From Echinostoma caproni (Eukaryota > Platyhelminthes > Trematoda > Plagiorchiida > Echinostomatidae), in NCBI GenBank assembly GCA_900618425.1, contig UZAN01039825.1:46367-110366 (forward strand): a DNA stretch of 64,000 nt. The letters run 5' to 3'. The notes beneath the pieces are model-generated. The model saw only the letters and a program-made list of their open reading frames with translations. It did no database searches and was not told the DNA's origin. Made by a program: the position numbers and the translations under genes. Shown piece by piece: positions 1 through 14,400 of this stretch (within the stretch, counting starts at the first letter, position 1; each line of letters starts with the position of its first letter).

Positions 1-960
1 CAGAGTTCAACCACTTGCTGTACGGTTCACTCACGTCATCGTCGTTGTATGCCAACTTCAAAAAGGTTTTCACTTTGGGGACAGTTACTGGGTTTTCCAT
101 TTTTGATGCTTCTTTATTATGGTTAGCGACGAATGCACCTGGATGTCTATTTGCTTGTAGTACTTCTTTTAGGAGATTGCTTTCATCATTTTGGGAGGCC
201 TCTGTGCATATTTCACGAGCTCGATGAAATATTTTGCGGACGAGACCTTTTTTATTGCATGGGAGCGAAGCTCGTGAAATGCAAGTATTGCCCAGACCAC
301 GAGTAAGCTGAATGTTCCGGTGAATTTCATTGAGTCGATAAAATAGGTTTTCTCCGTCCTCTTTGATGTTGCTTATGACGGAGATGTCATCAACAGCAAC
401 AGTATATATCTGATTTTGAGATATCCTCTTTTTCTATGTGGCCAAGAAAAATATCCGCAAGAATCGGTCGCTGCGGACTGTCCATGGCCACCCCATCTAT
501 TTGTCGATATCCTTGTCCGAGTAACGAAAACCTAACGTTTGATGTGCAAAGGAGTAGAAGTAGTGATAGCTCACTGATAGGCAATCCCATTTACAAATTC
601 TTTTCCTCAATTACCTGGCAAATAATCCCGATGGTTTTGTGTAGCGTAACATTTGTAAATAGACAGTTGACATTCATTATAAACATCTGTCTTTTTTAAT
701 ATTTCTGTGGGTCAAGTGTTTACACATATCTCAAAACTATCCTTGACATTACTCCGAACAATTGACTCTCGCACCGGTATCAGAACTTTAGCTAACCATT
801 TTGATAATGCATGTTGCGATGAATTAATCATTCTTAGGATGGGTCGTAATGGAATGCCTTCCTTATGCATCTTCGGTAAGCCCTACATTTGTTGTGTCTG
901 TGTTCCCCTCCGGCGTAAACTTTTCGCCAATGATTCTTGTATAAGGTTCGCCTGAGTTAT
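1..960 (-). mobile_element. Penelope-like element fragment: reverse transcriptase relic
   Basis: Read right to left, conserved PLE reverse-transcriptase blocks appear in order: GLPKMHKEGIPLRPIL (about 898-850), LAKVLIPVRESIVRS, NCLFTNVTLHKTIGIICQVI (about 690-610), GLPISELSLLLLLCTSNV, GYRQIDGVAMDSPQRPILAD (about 510-450), a damaged YxxD catalytic block with a frameshift near 385-398 followed by DDISVIS, and KKGLVRKIFHRAREICTEA near 270-200. Several stops and frameshifts show it is dead. The element runs off the left edge, so its endonuclease end is outside. It is antisense to the TRPC gene. Confidence 0.88.
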
Positions 961-2364
961 CCTTGTCTTTCAAGAATGTGCAAAACTGATTGTTTTAGTG
1001 TTTAGATCATGTGCATGTTTATTGAGTAAAATGTGCGATAAAGTGGTGCTCACGAAGAACTAATTAATTAACCACATTTGGATAAATTGGTCTCCAAGTT
1101 TGCTTTCACTTAACAACCGCCCAGTTACCTAATTTGCATTCACTGCAGATAGTAAACAGAATGTTGAACATCGGTTCATTCTAGTCCTTCAACCTTCACT
1201 GTATACAGTATCATACAGGTTAGAGCCCGTCATTTGTGATCACCAATATAAACTCTGTAATTTAACCGATGGACAGGATTCTGCGGCTTGGGTGTTTATA
1301 CACAGAAGTAGTATTTGTAGGGATGTTTGAAGAATCAAGCTCACTAATGTTTAGATGAAGTTAACCATATTCAGAGCGTTGCTTGATAATGGAGAGGATC
1401 ACCTCCATTTGTCGAGTAGATTTCCGATTTAAGTAACTCCATCGAAACGATGCTTCGAATAACAATGCAATGAATTAAAATAAAATTATTGACTCTTTAA
1501 GCCATTCGTAAAAAGTATTATGCAGAAGCCGCCTATGCGTCAAGAAGAAAACGACAGATCAACTCAAAGCTGTCTTCAGCCATTTTTTGAAAATAATGCA
1601 TTGGATTTGATGCTCCTTGTGCTAGTTGTAAGATAACCTGAAGTTCCTATATCTTATATACGAAATACTTGGTCTTCCAAGCTCTGCAGAAAGTTGAACA
1701 TGGATACACAAATATCATCGAATAGACAAATATTTTCTTTTGGAATTATGATGGGTGGTTTACATCAATAATTCAACTGAGTTCGTAAATATTGTCAATA
1801 AGTTTAAATGATCGACCTGAACACCGCCTTGAGACAAAAGTTTAGTATTCATCGAATTATTTGGCATCTCAGTTTCCGTTCAACTGGAAATCGGTGTTGT
1901 ATGTTCTGCACATCTGAGAACCACAAATCTTTGTGGAAGCGATTTACCGTCCCCATAGAGTCCATTGTAGTTTATTGTTATATTTCCTGTCGCACCCGAC
2001 TTTGTTCAATCCGGTATTATTCTGAGCAGTACTTTGTAGATATCAATGCAGATGATTATGAGTTATCGTATTTCACATCCAAGGTTTCATTATTTTGCCA
2101 AACCTTGGTTGAGCCAGCCTACAGTCCACGGTGACTGAGTCGGACTTTTTAAGTTATGTGTGTGCGTCCGTCACACTCGAAAGTTTGTTGTTGTTGCCAA
2201 CGGTAATACTAATATTCCAATTCGTGTTGAGCCAGTGGCCATAGAAAGCTGCCTAGCCGCTATTTTACTACTTATCCAGTTTGTATATGTTTAAATTGAA
2301 CCGCTTCATTACACTACAAATGTAATCTTTTGTTTCAACCTTGCCCATGTCACACGTGTTTCAG
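961..2364. other. Upstream flank of TRPC exon 1, no gene recognised
   Basis: AT-rich sequence between the PLE relic and exon 1. A 108-codon plus-strand ORF at 1808-2134 has no recognisable motif and no convincing splice context. Promoter, TSS or an upstream TRPC 5' exon may lie here but nothing diagnostic is visible. Confidence 0.5.
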
Positions 2365-2389
2365 ATTCTATCAAGGTTACCAGCTAAGC
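2350..2389 (+). promoter_or_regulatory. 3' splice acceptor and 25-nt leader before the TRPC start
   Basis: An acceptor ending in tttcag at 2364 is followed by 25 bases and then ATG at 2390 (A at -3, a good initiation context). An acceptor this close to the ATG means either an upstream 5' exon or, as is common in flatworms, spliced-leader trans-splicing. The 25 bases contain no in-frame stop, so a coding exon further upstream cannot be excluded. No SL sequence can be seen in genomic DNA at such a site, so the choice is open. Confidence 0.55.
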
Positions 2390-2467
2390 ATGAGTGATCT
2401 ACGAAAAGCGACCAGTGCGTCCAAGCAGACAGCCGGCTGTCTGTTCACCAATTTCGAGGATGTACGA
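2390..2467 (+). CDS. TRPC: TRPC exon 1: N-terminal tail, codons 1-26
   Basis: Starts MSDLRKATSASKQTAGC and ends at cga|gtaagt, phase 0. Joined to exon 2 it reads ...FEDVR-LTDEERVYLNAAATG, which places the tail immediately before the first ankyrin repeat. Vertebrate TRPC4/5 have roughly 30 residues before the equivalent point, so a 26-residue tail is a normal length. The start is chosen because it is the first ATG after the acceptor; an upstream in-frame coding exon remains possible. Confidence 0.75.
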
Positions 2468-5400
2468 GTAAGTCTCATTGACCTGAAATAATGTTGCTCA
2501 TTTCAGCATGTCTGTTTTTTTCATATTTAAATCAAGATTTTTTATCCCCGTTCAATCATAATCAACTTTAACTTATCATAAAAAAGGAAGCAAACTCATC
2601 ATGAGTATGCTTTAATAACGGTCCAACATTCTATATTGTTTATAAAATGTTGATGCACTCGGTAATTAAGTTATTAAACAATGACTCGTAAGTACAACAA
2701 TTTGTGTAAAATATATAAGATTTATTTTGTCCTCTCGTCGGTTGTTGCTTTTGTTGTTGTTGTTATTGTTGTTGTTGTTGTTGTTGGAAGATTTGTCAAA
2801 GAACAAAAGTGAATGAAACCGCTGCTTAGGTGAAACTTTTGAGAATCGTTGGCTAAATAAACGAAATTTGCATCTGATGTAACACTAAGATTTTGTCATT
2901 TGCTGTACTTTTTATCTGAGTTCTTCCAAACTAGAATTTTGCTCCATCAAATACAATGAACCAAGTGAATATCTGCATGTTGTCGGGTTTAACGAAGCGG
3001 TGTAAGGTTTAGCTGAACACCAGTTTGTTACCCTTGCATGAGCACGACAAACAGACTAGTCGCATTTTACCAACTCACAGTTCATCCCGTTACACTCATT
3101 AGAGAACCAATTATTGTTACCCATTGTTTATGTGCTTCTCCTACCTGATAGTCTCCTACCGATGGTCTCTGTGGTACATAAACGACTGACCGCGCAGAAG
3201 CACCTGCATTTGGTACACACAAATAGACCATTCTACTGTTTTCGGTGCTCTCTGCAACAGGCACATCGGTCCATGGGGCTAGTGCTGATAACCAAACACC
3301 TGTTCGGTGATAAGCTTAAACTCATGCATAGCGATGTCGACGTTGTATCCATTGTACGCATTGTGTATGCATTTTGGTCCTTATGCAGCTTCTACAGATG
3401 CTCCCTCCGTTCACAACGCTGTTTCCCATCGATTGCATTTGTGCGTAGATATGTACAGCCATGAGTGGCTTTCGATAGGGTTTGTGCACTGTTCCTTCTA
3501 ATCGCTCACGGTTGAACCGTTTCGAAAAGACAAAGGCTGTTAGAAAAACGCCCGTCGTGTTTGACCAGTAACATCCGTGATTATTTAGTTTCGGAGAAAT
3601 GGGAACAAAAAAATGACTTCAATCATTTCTCAACAAAAAAGAGCCAGAACTGCCACGTTTTCTTTCTGGTGATGATCATTTACGAAGGGGAAATCAAAAC
3701 TTTTTTGCAATAACTGCATTAATTATTATTATTAGTATTAGATGAACGTCGTTATACTGATAAAGTATAAATAGCTCCGTCAGACAGAATCATTTTATGC
3801 CTTCTCCAGACAAAAAGTATGAATCTGAATTTGCCGCGCATAGATTATGATGATGGCCTTTGAAAAACATGGGCAAAAGTCATCTCTTTTTCAAGCAGAA
3901 CTGTATTCAAATAAGCTCTCAATAATGGCATCACACGCATTGTGATAAGTGTCCCCAAAGTAATCAAACGGATGAACTATCGATTACAAAAAATGTAATT
4001 TCATGCATTTTCTGAATAATAAATGTCAATTAATGCCCGAGAGCTTGCTTAATTTTTTCGCCAGCATTATACGATGGAAACACTTTTCTCAACGTTCAAA
4101 CTGCGGTAAAAGTGGTGGAGAATCATACCGCTTATGAATGGAACCTTATCATAAAGTCATAGAGTTCAACCCGTTACCCATGTATTTAAAATTAAGTAAC
4201 TATATTGATATAAATTTAGTGGATTACTTCAGTCGGGATGGTATTGAGATTCACATTAATTTATTTTGATTTAGTCCTATAGTATGTGTAAGCTTTAGGA
4301 AATTGACGCCTCTGTGATTTGTTTTAGTCAGTACTATAACTTGAAGCATTGATTCACGTTTAACCATTTCATCAATACAGAAAGAAGAAAAATGTCGCGA
4401 AATGTTAACGTTCCGCTCAATCTTCTCAATAGCTGATCTAAAATAAAGAGGCGCATATATAGCACACTGGTCTGCTCAGTTATGTTCAATGAACGTGTAC
4501 AAGCATAAAAAGATTACTAAGCATAGAAATAGAAGCTGAACTCCACGTTAAGTGGAATGATTATATCAAACCTTTGGGGTACATAACTTAGAGTGATGTA
4601 ATTGAATAAGCACCAAATCACTAATTGCCAAAGGCTTACCATTTCGATTACGTAATACTAGGTGGAAAGACGAATTGAGGTCTAGTTGTCATGAGACGTT
4701 TTGCAGAAGATAACACTGGACGTGGTGTGATCACTTGACTACCGGTTATCGGTTCTGTTATCCATTTCACCAACAACTTTAAAATGTGTTCGACCATTCT
4801 TTGTAATAACAAACGGTTGTTTCTGCCTATATCTGTGTCACCGCAACTGCAGATGAACTGATATATAGCTATCCAACGGGACCGGTTTGCAAGACATGTT
4901 TGTGTCTGTCCAATTTAACTCCACGAGAAGAATCTTATGGGTCTGAGTTCAGCAGCTGAGAATGTGTGATCTAGAGCTGACATAGAATACAGCGCATCAT
5001 GTTATAAATGTGATCACCTTTGAACGCAAGCCTTGAGTAGATAGCTTTTTTGCTAAATGTTTTGATTGGGTCATCTTTTAGGAATGGTCCACTGTGAATA
5101 TTTATAAACGTTTCTGGGTAACCATTGTCTAGCAAGGTTCTCTTAAGAAAATCCTCTTCTCCACTCAGTTCATCTATATATGATTCTCGCTCGATGAAAT
5201 AGGGTTTTCACAATCCCACGTTTGTAAGTCAAGAGAAAAAACTGGAAAACTGTAGTTATTGACCAGTCTGCGTCGCTTTTGGTAAACTAAGCATTTTACT
5301 ATCCCATTTATTCGCCTCAACTTTATTGTCTATAAACCCCAATGTTGTTGATTTCTACTTCATGTTATACAGAATAATTTGAATGAACTGAGTTAAAATA

Positions 5401-8400
5401 TTGTATAAGTATTTTAAAATGTCCGTCATCTGTAAGAATAAAAATATCGTCCACATAACGTGTGTATGGAGTAGACTTGAAAATATTATCAGTTAGGGTT
5501 TCTCAATCATTACTAACAATAAATCTACTATTACTACTACCGAGTATTAGATCCTTATACCAGAAACGAAGTTCCACGAATAAGAACCTTATTCCTCACA
5601 CTTTGCGTGTCAAATATTTATTATTCTTAAACACTCGGCAAGTCCTAGAATATTGCGCTTGATATGTTTTCAGATAATTGTCTATATTCACTTGCAATAT
5701 GTGAAAGATTGCTTTTAGGACATATTTATTAACAGCGAGTACAATCACCGTTTTTATTCCGTGTTAAGATGGAGTGAACTATTGTTGATCATGCATAGGT
5801 CAACCTGTAGTGTGATGCCATTTGTCCACATTTTGAAAGTTCCATTTCATTTATTGATTTTAATCTCATCTTGTCTAACCGTGGCCATCTCACTCAAATT
5901 GAAACGAAGCAGAATTATTTTGTAATGTACATAAAGAGTGCATTTTCTCTGCACCTCCGATATAACTCACAAGGCAAATCTACTGTAAACTGGTGCCGCA
6001 AAATTAAACCTAGGATTATTTCAAGAATTGTCAAAAGGACCTCCTACGAAACGTACTTCATTTCCGTACTATCGGAACATTTACTTTTTATCATAACATA
6101 CGTATATACGCATTTGAAGCAATGAACGAGAATGTCCCATCAATTATCGTGCATTTCAAATTTTCCGGTGGGCGTAGACCAGATGTTATGCGAACTCGCA
6201 CATGTAGGTGTGAGTGAAAGGAAACCATTAATTCTTATGCCTCTATTTCAGACGCAGGCACACACACAGTATCCCGACAGCCAATCAGCTTCCCTCCTCT
6301 CAGTTTAATAAGTGACTATTTTCTATGGCCCCCGAAAAACGCGCGCAAGCACTGCGTCCTTATACAATGTCAAACAATTCATACACTCATTGCATCGTCG
6401 ACGTAGGTTTTTCTTCAGTTGCCTACAGACGACTTGGCACTAACCTGGCATTGTGTTAGGAAAATGAACGTTTTTCATCCTCGTCGCCTAAAATCTATTA
6501 ATTAAAAATGGACAAACAATTAAACCGAACGGAAGTCAATGCTAGCAGATATTGTAAATTTTCCCCAATTGATCGCTCAATCGGAATCGGATGCATGGGT
6601 TCAAGGGTATCTGATAGAAGATGAAAACCAGTGCAAGAGACTGATAAGAATGTCATTTGAGATCGTTGTTATTAATGAGAATCTGCAGACACAAGCGCAC
6701 AATTACAGAAACTATATAGTAGAGAAGATAAAGACTTTTGGAGAAATGTTCAAGTCAAGCGTAGTGAAATAAAGCCTATCGGGACTATTATGGGCATCAG
6801 GTCTTATTGGTAAATATTTCACAATGGCCTTTTTTCTTGTAATACAGTGGCTCTTTTATAAACCTTTGGATAAGAATTCGCTTTATAGGCCGATGCTGAA
6901 ACCATTTGGTTGACTCTTACAGAGATCCTGCTAAAACCGGAGACAAATAATGATCCATAGAAATTTACGAATCGTTAATACCACCCGTTACATTACAAAT
7001 GACCTCGCAAACGCATCCTTTATCTCAATTTACCGCTCAATCAAAAGTTGATGAGAATTTATTTTGTTTTGTTTATACGCTATTTAAAATCCATGTTTGG
7101 ACAGAAAGCGGAAAAAAGAAAATCCAATTTTTCAGTCGTTCAGTGCAACCAAAAGCAAATTTTAGAACTCAAAATCTTGAACAGTCAAGTTAATTCTACA
7201 GTTTACACTTTAGAAACTGCTAAGGTCTTTCTGTGAGATATATGACTAAGATAAACATTTTCGCTTTACTGTGCAATTTGAATTGTTAAACTATCAAATA
7301 AATGATTCTCGGAAACCTTAACCTGCTTCAATACGGAAGTTACAAAGTGAAAAATGCCGCTCAATATTCCAAATATCAGCTCGGTTATGAAATCTTAATC
7401 AACATCGGAGCTAAAATCATAAGTGATACTAAGTCGAAACGCTTTCATTCTGTTGTAGATTAATCCCACAGACAAAATCTTTTTAAGTTCCCTTGATTCC
7501 AAATGAAGATTGATGTGCTAACATAAAATTTTTTTATCACATTGGAAATAAGAGTTTCCAATTTTTCCCCACAAAGTGGTTGTAATGAGTGCAGAAAGGC
7601 AGTTTGATTTTGCAAGCCTTTGTCATTCAACAGGATACTTCAAACAGTTCCATTTTCTGGTTGCAGTATTTGAACGTAAAACAGCTAGGTTACTACAAAA
7701 CAATTTGCAAATACACGTGTTGTAATCGTGTAACATGTAGCACCAGTTTTCTAGAGGAGATGGACTCTGGAATATTATAACGAAAGTTGATTCGACAATA
7801 CAATTCAACAATGATTACCGTAGTACTCCATACCTGTATAGTCTTACGGATACTGATACTTATCAGTCGAGTTCACGCAATTCATACAAGTTATGCTCAT
7901 TCAAATCATATGTGATATTTCATGAATATGTTGGTTATTTTGCCATTTAAATGAGGCAACACAGTGAACTTCTCCTATTACTTCATTTAGGAGAAAGTTT
8001 TGTCAGTGGTATTTGGGACTTCATGTCTAGAGGAATGTTTCTTCTTTCTTTGCTTCAAGATGTTAATTGCACTCACCCACCCCCGCTCCTCCATCCATCC
8101 TGTCTCTGGATGTGTTGTTTAACAGCTCACCGATGAAGAACGTGTATATTTGAATGCAGCTGCCACAGGAGATATTGGGATTATTCGCATGTCACTTGAG
8201 GATTCAGATGACAGTCCCGAGTTCAACGTGAATTGTGTAGACTATATGGGTCGAAATGCGTTACATCTGGCAGTGGATTCAGAAAACACTGAGGCCATGG
8301 AAATGCTGTTGGATAAACTAAATTTCGAATGCATTGAAGAGGCCTTGCTGCATGCGATCAGTAAAGGACATCCCAAACTGGTTCGTTTGATCATTGAGCA

Positions 8401-11400
8401 TCCAAACTATCAGGCTGGTGAGGATCAAATCAAAAGAATGGATTCAAAAAATGCATTCTTCCGCACCACGGAAAAAAGTCAATTCTCCCCGGATATCACC
8501 CCGTTAATATTGTCCGCGCATTACAACAACCACGAAATGGTCCAGATGTTCCTTTCTCGAAATCACACGATTGATAAACCGCACCCAATCTCATGCCAGT
8601 GTAATGACTGCCAAGTCAGGCAGGATTACGACTCCCTGAAACGCTCCCGATCGCGGCTTAATGCGTATCGGGCTTTGGCAAGTCCATCCTACATGGCCCT
8701 GAGTAGCCCAGATCCCATCATGACCACGTTCGAATTACGACAAGAAATGATGAAGCTTGCAGAAATTGAAAAAGAATTTAAAGTAAGATTTTGATGCTGT
8801 TTCCGTTGGGAAGAACTTAATTTTATTGGAATTTAATGAACCTAAAATAAGGTTTCTATGTAAAATTAATGCAAATAAAGCTGGTTTTTGAGAGGCTATT
8901 TTAGGATGGCCATGTTAGGATCAGTATTATTTTTACCTTAAGGATGCGGTTTTGCAGTGCAACATTGGAACAGTATTTCGATAGCCTTAAAGAATGAAAT
9001 ATTTCACAATTTGTACAGTGCAATCTGGTGGCTGATCAATAGAAGACTAACGATGTGCAAATTATTGCAATATCACTTAGGAGAATGAATCCCCTCGAGC
9101 GTTTTAATGTGAACGACCAAAATCTCTTCGTGTAGAAGTCAACAGCAAATGGGAACTTAGACTCTGAGCAAGTTGTACCCCTTTTCTACTTTGTTTATCA
9201 GGATCTCAAACTCAACTGATGTCAAAATACCCGAAGCTATAAGGTTGTTCTCTAAAATGCATGCTTACTGTAAGATAACTGTAAAATCCTTTCCTTTCAA
9301 TTTCGCAAAATTATCAATTTTAAAGCAAAGCCAACTGTTACCGTATCGCTTAGACCCCGATGAGGTTTACTAATTTTGCAATAAAACTTTGTGGTTTTTT
9401 TCAATAACGATCTTGTGACATGTCGCAACTAACCAGCCATAATTTCAATCTCTTCAATTGTTGTGGGTTTCTATCCCACGTTATCAAGGAATCATTTCTT
9501 CAAAATCAACGAAACGTTTGTAAACAGGCTTTCTACTGATACCATACATTTATTGTCTCAGAATTTATCGCGTCCGTCAACACAACACCAGTACAAACTT
9601 CATTTCCGCCTATTCCCTTTAGGATAGTTATCGAGTACTGTTCAAGCCCATGTTTTGGACCACTTTATAGAAAGAATTTCCGAATAAATTCTTGAGCTAA
9701 TAGAAGGAAACTTTCTGGTTATTTTAATCTCTTTCCTATATGTTTTCCCAATGTCCCATTTGGAACTTGTAGTTGTTTATACACACTTTCTTTTAATTGA
9801 AATAAATATAAAATCTAGTAATGGTTTGAATAAAAATATGAACAAAGCACGAACACCGAGTAACCTGAAAGCACGTCTGGGGTAGCAGGTTTACTTATTT
9901 TCAGCGCTAGCGGAATAATTATGATTACTGGTGCATACAAAAAAATGCCAAGATGGTTTCTGTTACTTCTATGCAATAAGATTACTGTATGTTGAAGACA
10001 AAGTGATCCAAAGAATTACATTCGGTGAGAACGAAGAAAACCCCCAACATCTCAGAATATCCGTGCACGTCACATGATGAACTTAATTATATCCAAGCTA
10101 ATTTGTTTTCTACAATATAAAATTGGCATGATTTGTATTATATGAATTTCGCATTTAAGAACTCAANATGGAGTACTGCAAGCATCTGATGCTTAGATAA
10201 CAGGGCGATTTATGTTCTCAACCTTGAGTGAAATTGTTTTCGGAAGCGCACAACGCACAGTAAGCTTGAGACATTCGGCGGAAACAAATGCGGACTGAAT
10301 TTCTGTTTAGTGTCGGATGTATACATGTGTGCCTGACAAACTGCTGGGTGCTCACCCCGACTGCATTAGTCATCTAGGTTGGTTATCGTGGGACGAATAG
10401 ACAAGATTTAAAGGATTTAATTGAACTTTAAAAGTGAATCACTTGATTCGCACTTCTTGTTTATGCGTTTGCTTCCGAGCGCATTCATCTGTTCTAAGAT
10501 CAACTCTTTGATGATTTATTGATTACGTCTTATATGATATTTGCANCCTTTTGATAATAAACGACACGCGTTTTTATTAATGCTCTGGAAACTGTAAAGT
10601 CCTTATACTAATATCACAACCAATTGGTTGCTATGGGAAGTAAATAGATCAAATATTATGGCACTTTATGCTGACATTTATTTGTGAGATGGCGATGCTG
10701 ACTAGGACTGGGAAAATTGGTGAAAGGTTTAGATAGTCCACCACAAACCGTTCTCAGGTTATCTGTTCGGATATTCTAAACACGTCTGCTATTGATGGCT
10801 TCATGCGCTTTTCATGTGGAAATTAAATGCACACTTGTTTTGGACCGTCGCTCACGTAATCTCTCAGTGAGTTACTCCATCCTCAAGGTCAAATTTGGAT
10901 CATGTTCACGTTTGTATTGTGACACAACAAAACGCTTATTCAACGAGCCGCACAACTTCAGGTTCACTTTTGAAGATCGAGTTGTATGTTTCTGGGACTA
11001 TGCCTTTATTTTTTTCTGTATTACAGATAATGCGTGCGTAGTTTGTAGCCAAGTAATTTACCGATTTATTTAAGTTGGAATATTTTCATTAGTTTGCTTA
11101 TTTACTGTGCACTGAATAAAAGGAGACAAGCAATTTATAATGTATGGGCTCAACTTAATAAACACTCTCATAGAACAGGAATCATTTCTTATAAGGAATG
11201 AATTTCCATGTTGCTTCGCTTAAAATACTTTCCAAATCTGTGCTGTAACCTTCAAACCACTACAAATTTTATCGCAAAGCTCAAGGTCATGTTAATTCAA
11301 ATGGTGAAAGAAGAGAACTAAAAACATAACAGTGAGAGATAAAATCAGGAACAAATATACTTTAACCACGGTCATCAATATACAAGTATGATATTGGAGA

Positions 11401-14400
11401 CTGAGATCTATTTACCAAATCAAGGTGATGCTGCACGAGTCTGATCAATACCTGTAGACATGCAGATAGCATAATGACTTGATGAGCACAGCTCATTACA
11501 AATTTTTAGTATTTATCTATTTGGCTATTTTTCACCTTCAAAGCGTTCTCAAAGTTATTGGAACAGTTGTTACAAATAACGGCAGCTTGAAATTTATCCC
11601 ATCATTCACGGAAACAACTAGGATAGCTATCAAGCGTGTCCCGAATGGAGAGTGATATTCTAATCCCCAGATGCCTGATCACAGTTATTTTTATCAGGAG
11701 AACCAGATCTACTCAGATTCTGGACGGGAGGACTCACAGTTCATTGATAGAAAAATTGGCCCCAAATACATTCCATATGTTTTATTTAAGGTGTCATCAT
11801 AACCAATAGGATAATATGAAATACTGTTATCAAATGAGGTGAATGAACATTCAATACTAGACTGTTTTTTGCATCTCAGTGTACACCGTTTCGTAATATA
11901 CCAAATCCCTGAACTGGACTTAGGTTCCGGCAAAGACCGTTGCATTTTGGAACCTAGTGGAAAGTAATTTCAGCATATTTACGTAATGATACTTTCATTC
12001 GGAGATGGCAAGGTTTCCATTTGCATCATTTCAACTTTGGCTTCCAAAAATTTAAAGGCCATTTGGGATAACAACCAAAGGCAGTTAATTAACCATTGTG
12101 TTGTCGTATTGCACATCCTTCTGTTGTATTTAATGATGACAATCAAAGAATTAATAGTTAATTGCAGTGTAAGACCTCCTTTCATGAACTATCTTGATAA
12201 TGGAAAATCTGCGGATAGATCATTAAAGTAGGTGGATTGTTTTTGATCATTATTCATTCATACGGGTATTGTTCACTGTGAGGTTCGGTTTCCCGTCTTG
12301 CGTTACGCTTTCGATCGCATAAACAGCAACGATCGTTTGGTCTCTTTAGAAGAACGTATACGTGTGTGTCGCAATTAGTGGAATGTGGTAGTCATAAACT
12401 TGAATAAACAATGAGTTTCACTTCACTGAGTTCTCTCCACGCGGGCGCAATTTACACCAGTGATGGCATATTTGTATCACACGCCTAAGACAAGGGATAT
12501 TTTGCGTGCGAAGTGCCCTTTGGGAACGTTCAAATGTTTCGATCCGCAAGAAGCGAGAATCTATTGCATTTCACAATCAAGCAAAATCATTCTCTAGTAC
12601 CTTTTTATTTTCTAGCTGGAATAGGGATACGTTTCACAACACTATAACCCCTGGATGCTCAGGTGAGGGAGGATATTTATACTTGATGAGCCTGTCTAGG
12701 TGGATTGCGCTATTTTGTGCGTAGCAATAGCGAAACATTTTGATGGATTTTCTGGCGGTCATGTCGGTAATACGGTAATAATACTTTTGTTTCTGTGAGA
12801 TCCCAAATTTATTTCTCATTCAGGTAGAGCTGCTTAGAATAATAATGCCGGAGAACAACGTAGAAACGGATGCAAGTTGCTTTTAGCCGTTTCAATCAAT
12901 TGCTGTTCATCTATGCACTACAAACGTGACTAGTATTTGCTTCAGCATTTACTTCAACGTACTGTCTTCCTCCTAGTAATAAATTCATGAATCCTCAGAA
13001 TTTTTCAATTCACGGATTATCAATGATTTCGGATTATACGTGAACTGGACTGATTTACGAATTACCAACTGCCGTTTCTTTTGATCAATAAACAAATAAC
13101 ATTCAACCATCACAGTTTATACGGTAGCTTGAGACGTCGAACAAATGCCGAATGGAAAACAGCTTATCTATCCTTCGTTAAAGTTGTTCAACCTGTCCAT
13201 CTCCGGCTGAACACAATAATTAAGTAAACGTAACTCAACCGATGGTCTTGCAAAAAGCTAGCTTTCAAAATAAATCTTCATAAATGGTATGCAATGAATT
13301 ATGAACCACTCCTGAATCGTATATTCTCAGTTGCTCAGCCCAGGCTCATTGCATGCACTGGATAAGTTGATCTAGACAAACATGAACACGGCTCACACAT
13401 GATATACCAGTTCACCTGCAGTTGCGGTGAGGCAGAACAAAGCATCGGTTATCACAACGGATAACCGAAAATATTGGCAAAACTGATGAAGCAACGGACA
13501 GGTGGCGGTCAGGCCTTAATAGGAAACCCAAGGTTAGCTATCGTGAAACTCATTGTGACAGCAAGAAGCAGTTGTTCGTCTCTCGTTTTCTAAACCACTG
13601 TTATGTAATCACCGCGTCGAATTTTCGGCAGTTAGTGAAGGGCTACCCATTGGATTATATTGCTCAATCATATACGCACAACGTTTGTTGTCGTGATCAT
13701 TTAGCTTGTGCTGGAGATGATCTTTGACTTCTATCTTCCAGTAATCTTTGTTTGCACGTTCAATTTTGTTCAACACAACTGGTCGACCCAAAATGCTATA
13801 TAAATGCCCTCTGTTTCTTCGTCAGTAGTTGAGAAGATCAAACGAAATCCTACTATCTCACGACGTTTGTCTACTATCTGTACTGAACTAATATATATAG
13901 AGAACTGTGTTTTGAATAAACAAAAACTATTTTTAATTAGTGTCTAATACCACAATTGCTGATTATGCTTCCGACTACTGCTGATTCCCTCACATTTAAC
14001 GTTTGGGAGTTTGTTGGAGTCATGTTGTACCCCCGGTCCAAAACCCTTCACATTTGATGTAAAAAGTATAGCATTCGTGATTTTATATTCCGACGATTAT
14101 AGTGCTTTTTCCCACATATCTACTACTTGTAATGGCTGAGATTAGAGAGTCCATGAATCAAAACAGATTAAATGATTGCCCTCTATATACAACTAATAGA
14201 GTGAAGGAGTGTCTCTGAAAAAAGGCTGAAGAGGGTCGAATAGTGCTACTCAATCAGAAAAGTATAATGAGGCAATTTTATCTATCCTTAAATTAGCACC
14301 AGACTGTAAACCTTTGATATTCGTCATCTAAGATTTCTGTCACCATGTCCTATTTGCTTTCCAAAAATATACATTTATCTTAAAAGAATTACAACTAAAA

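Larger units (their letters stand above)
2468..8125 (+). other. TRPC intron 1 (5.7 kb)
   Basis: Begins gtaagt and ends ttgtttaacag. Holds a (GTT)n microsatellite at 2741-2786 and an antisense Penelope-like element at 4375-5560. The segment 3000-3560 is somewhat GC-richer than its surroundings with overlapping ORFs on both strands, but none is recognisable. ORFs of 60-85 codons at 5871, 6539, 6999 and 7589 look like chance. Confidence 0.85.

Noticed and set aside
3114..3464. 116-codon plus-strand ORF in intron 1
   Set aside because: GC-richer local composition keeps several frames open on both strands; no domain was recognised and exons 1 and 2 join without it.
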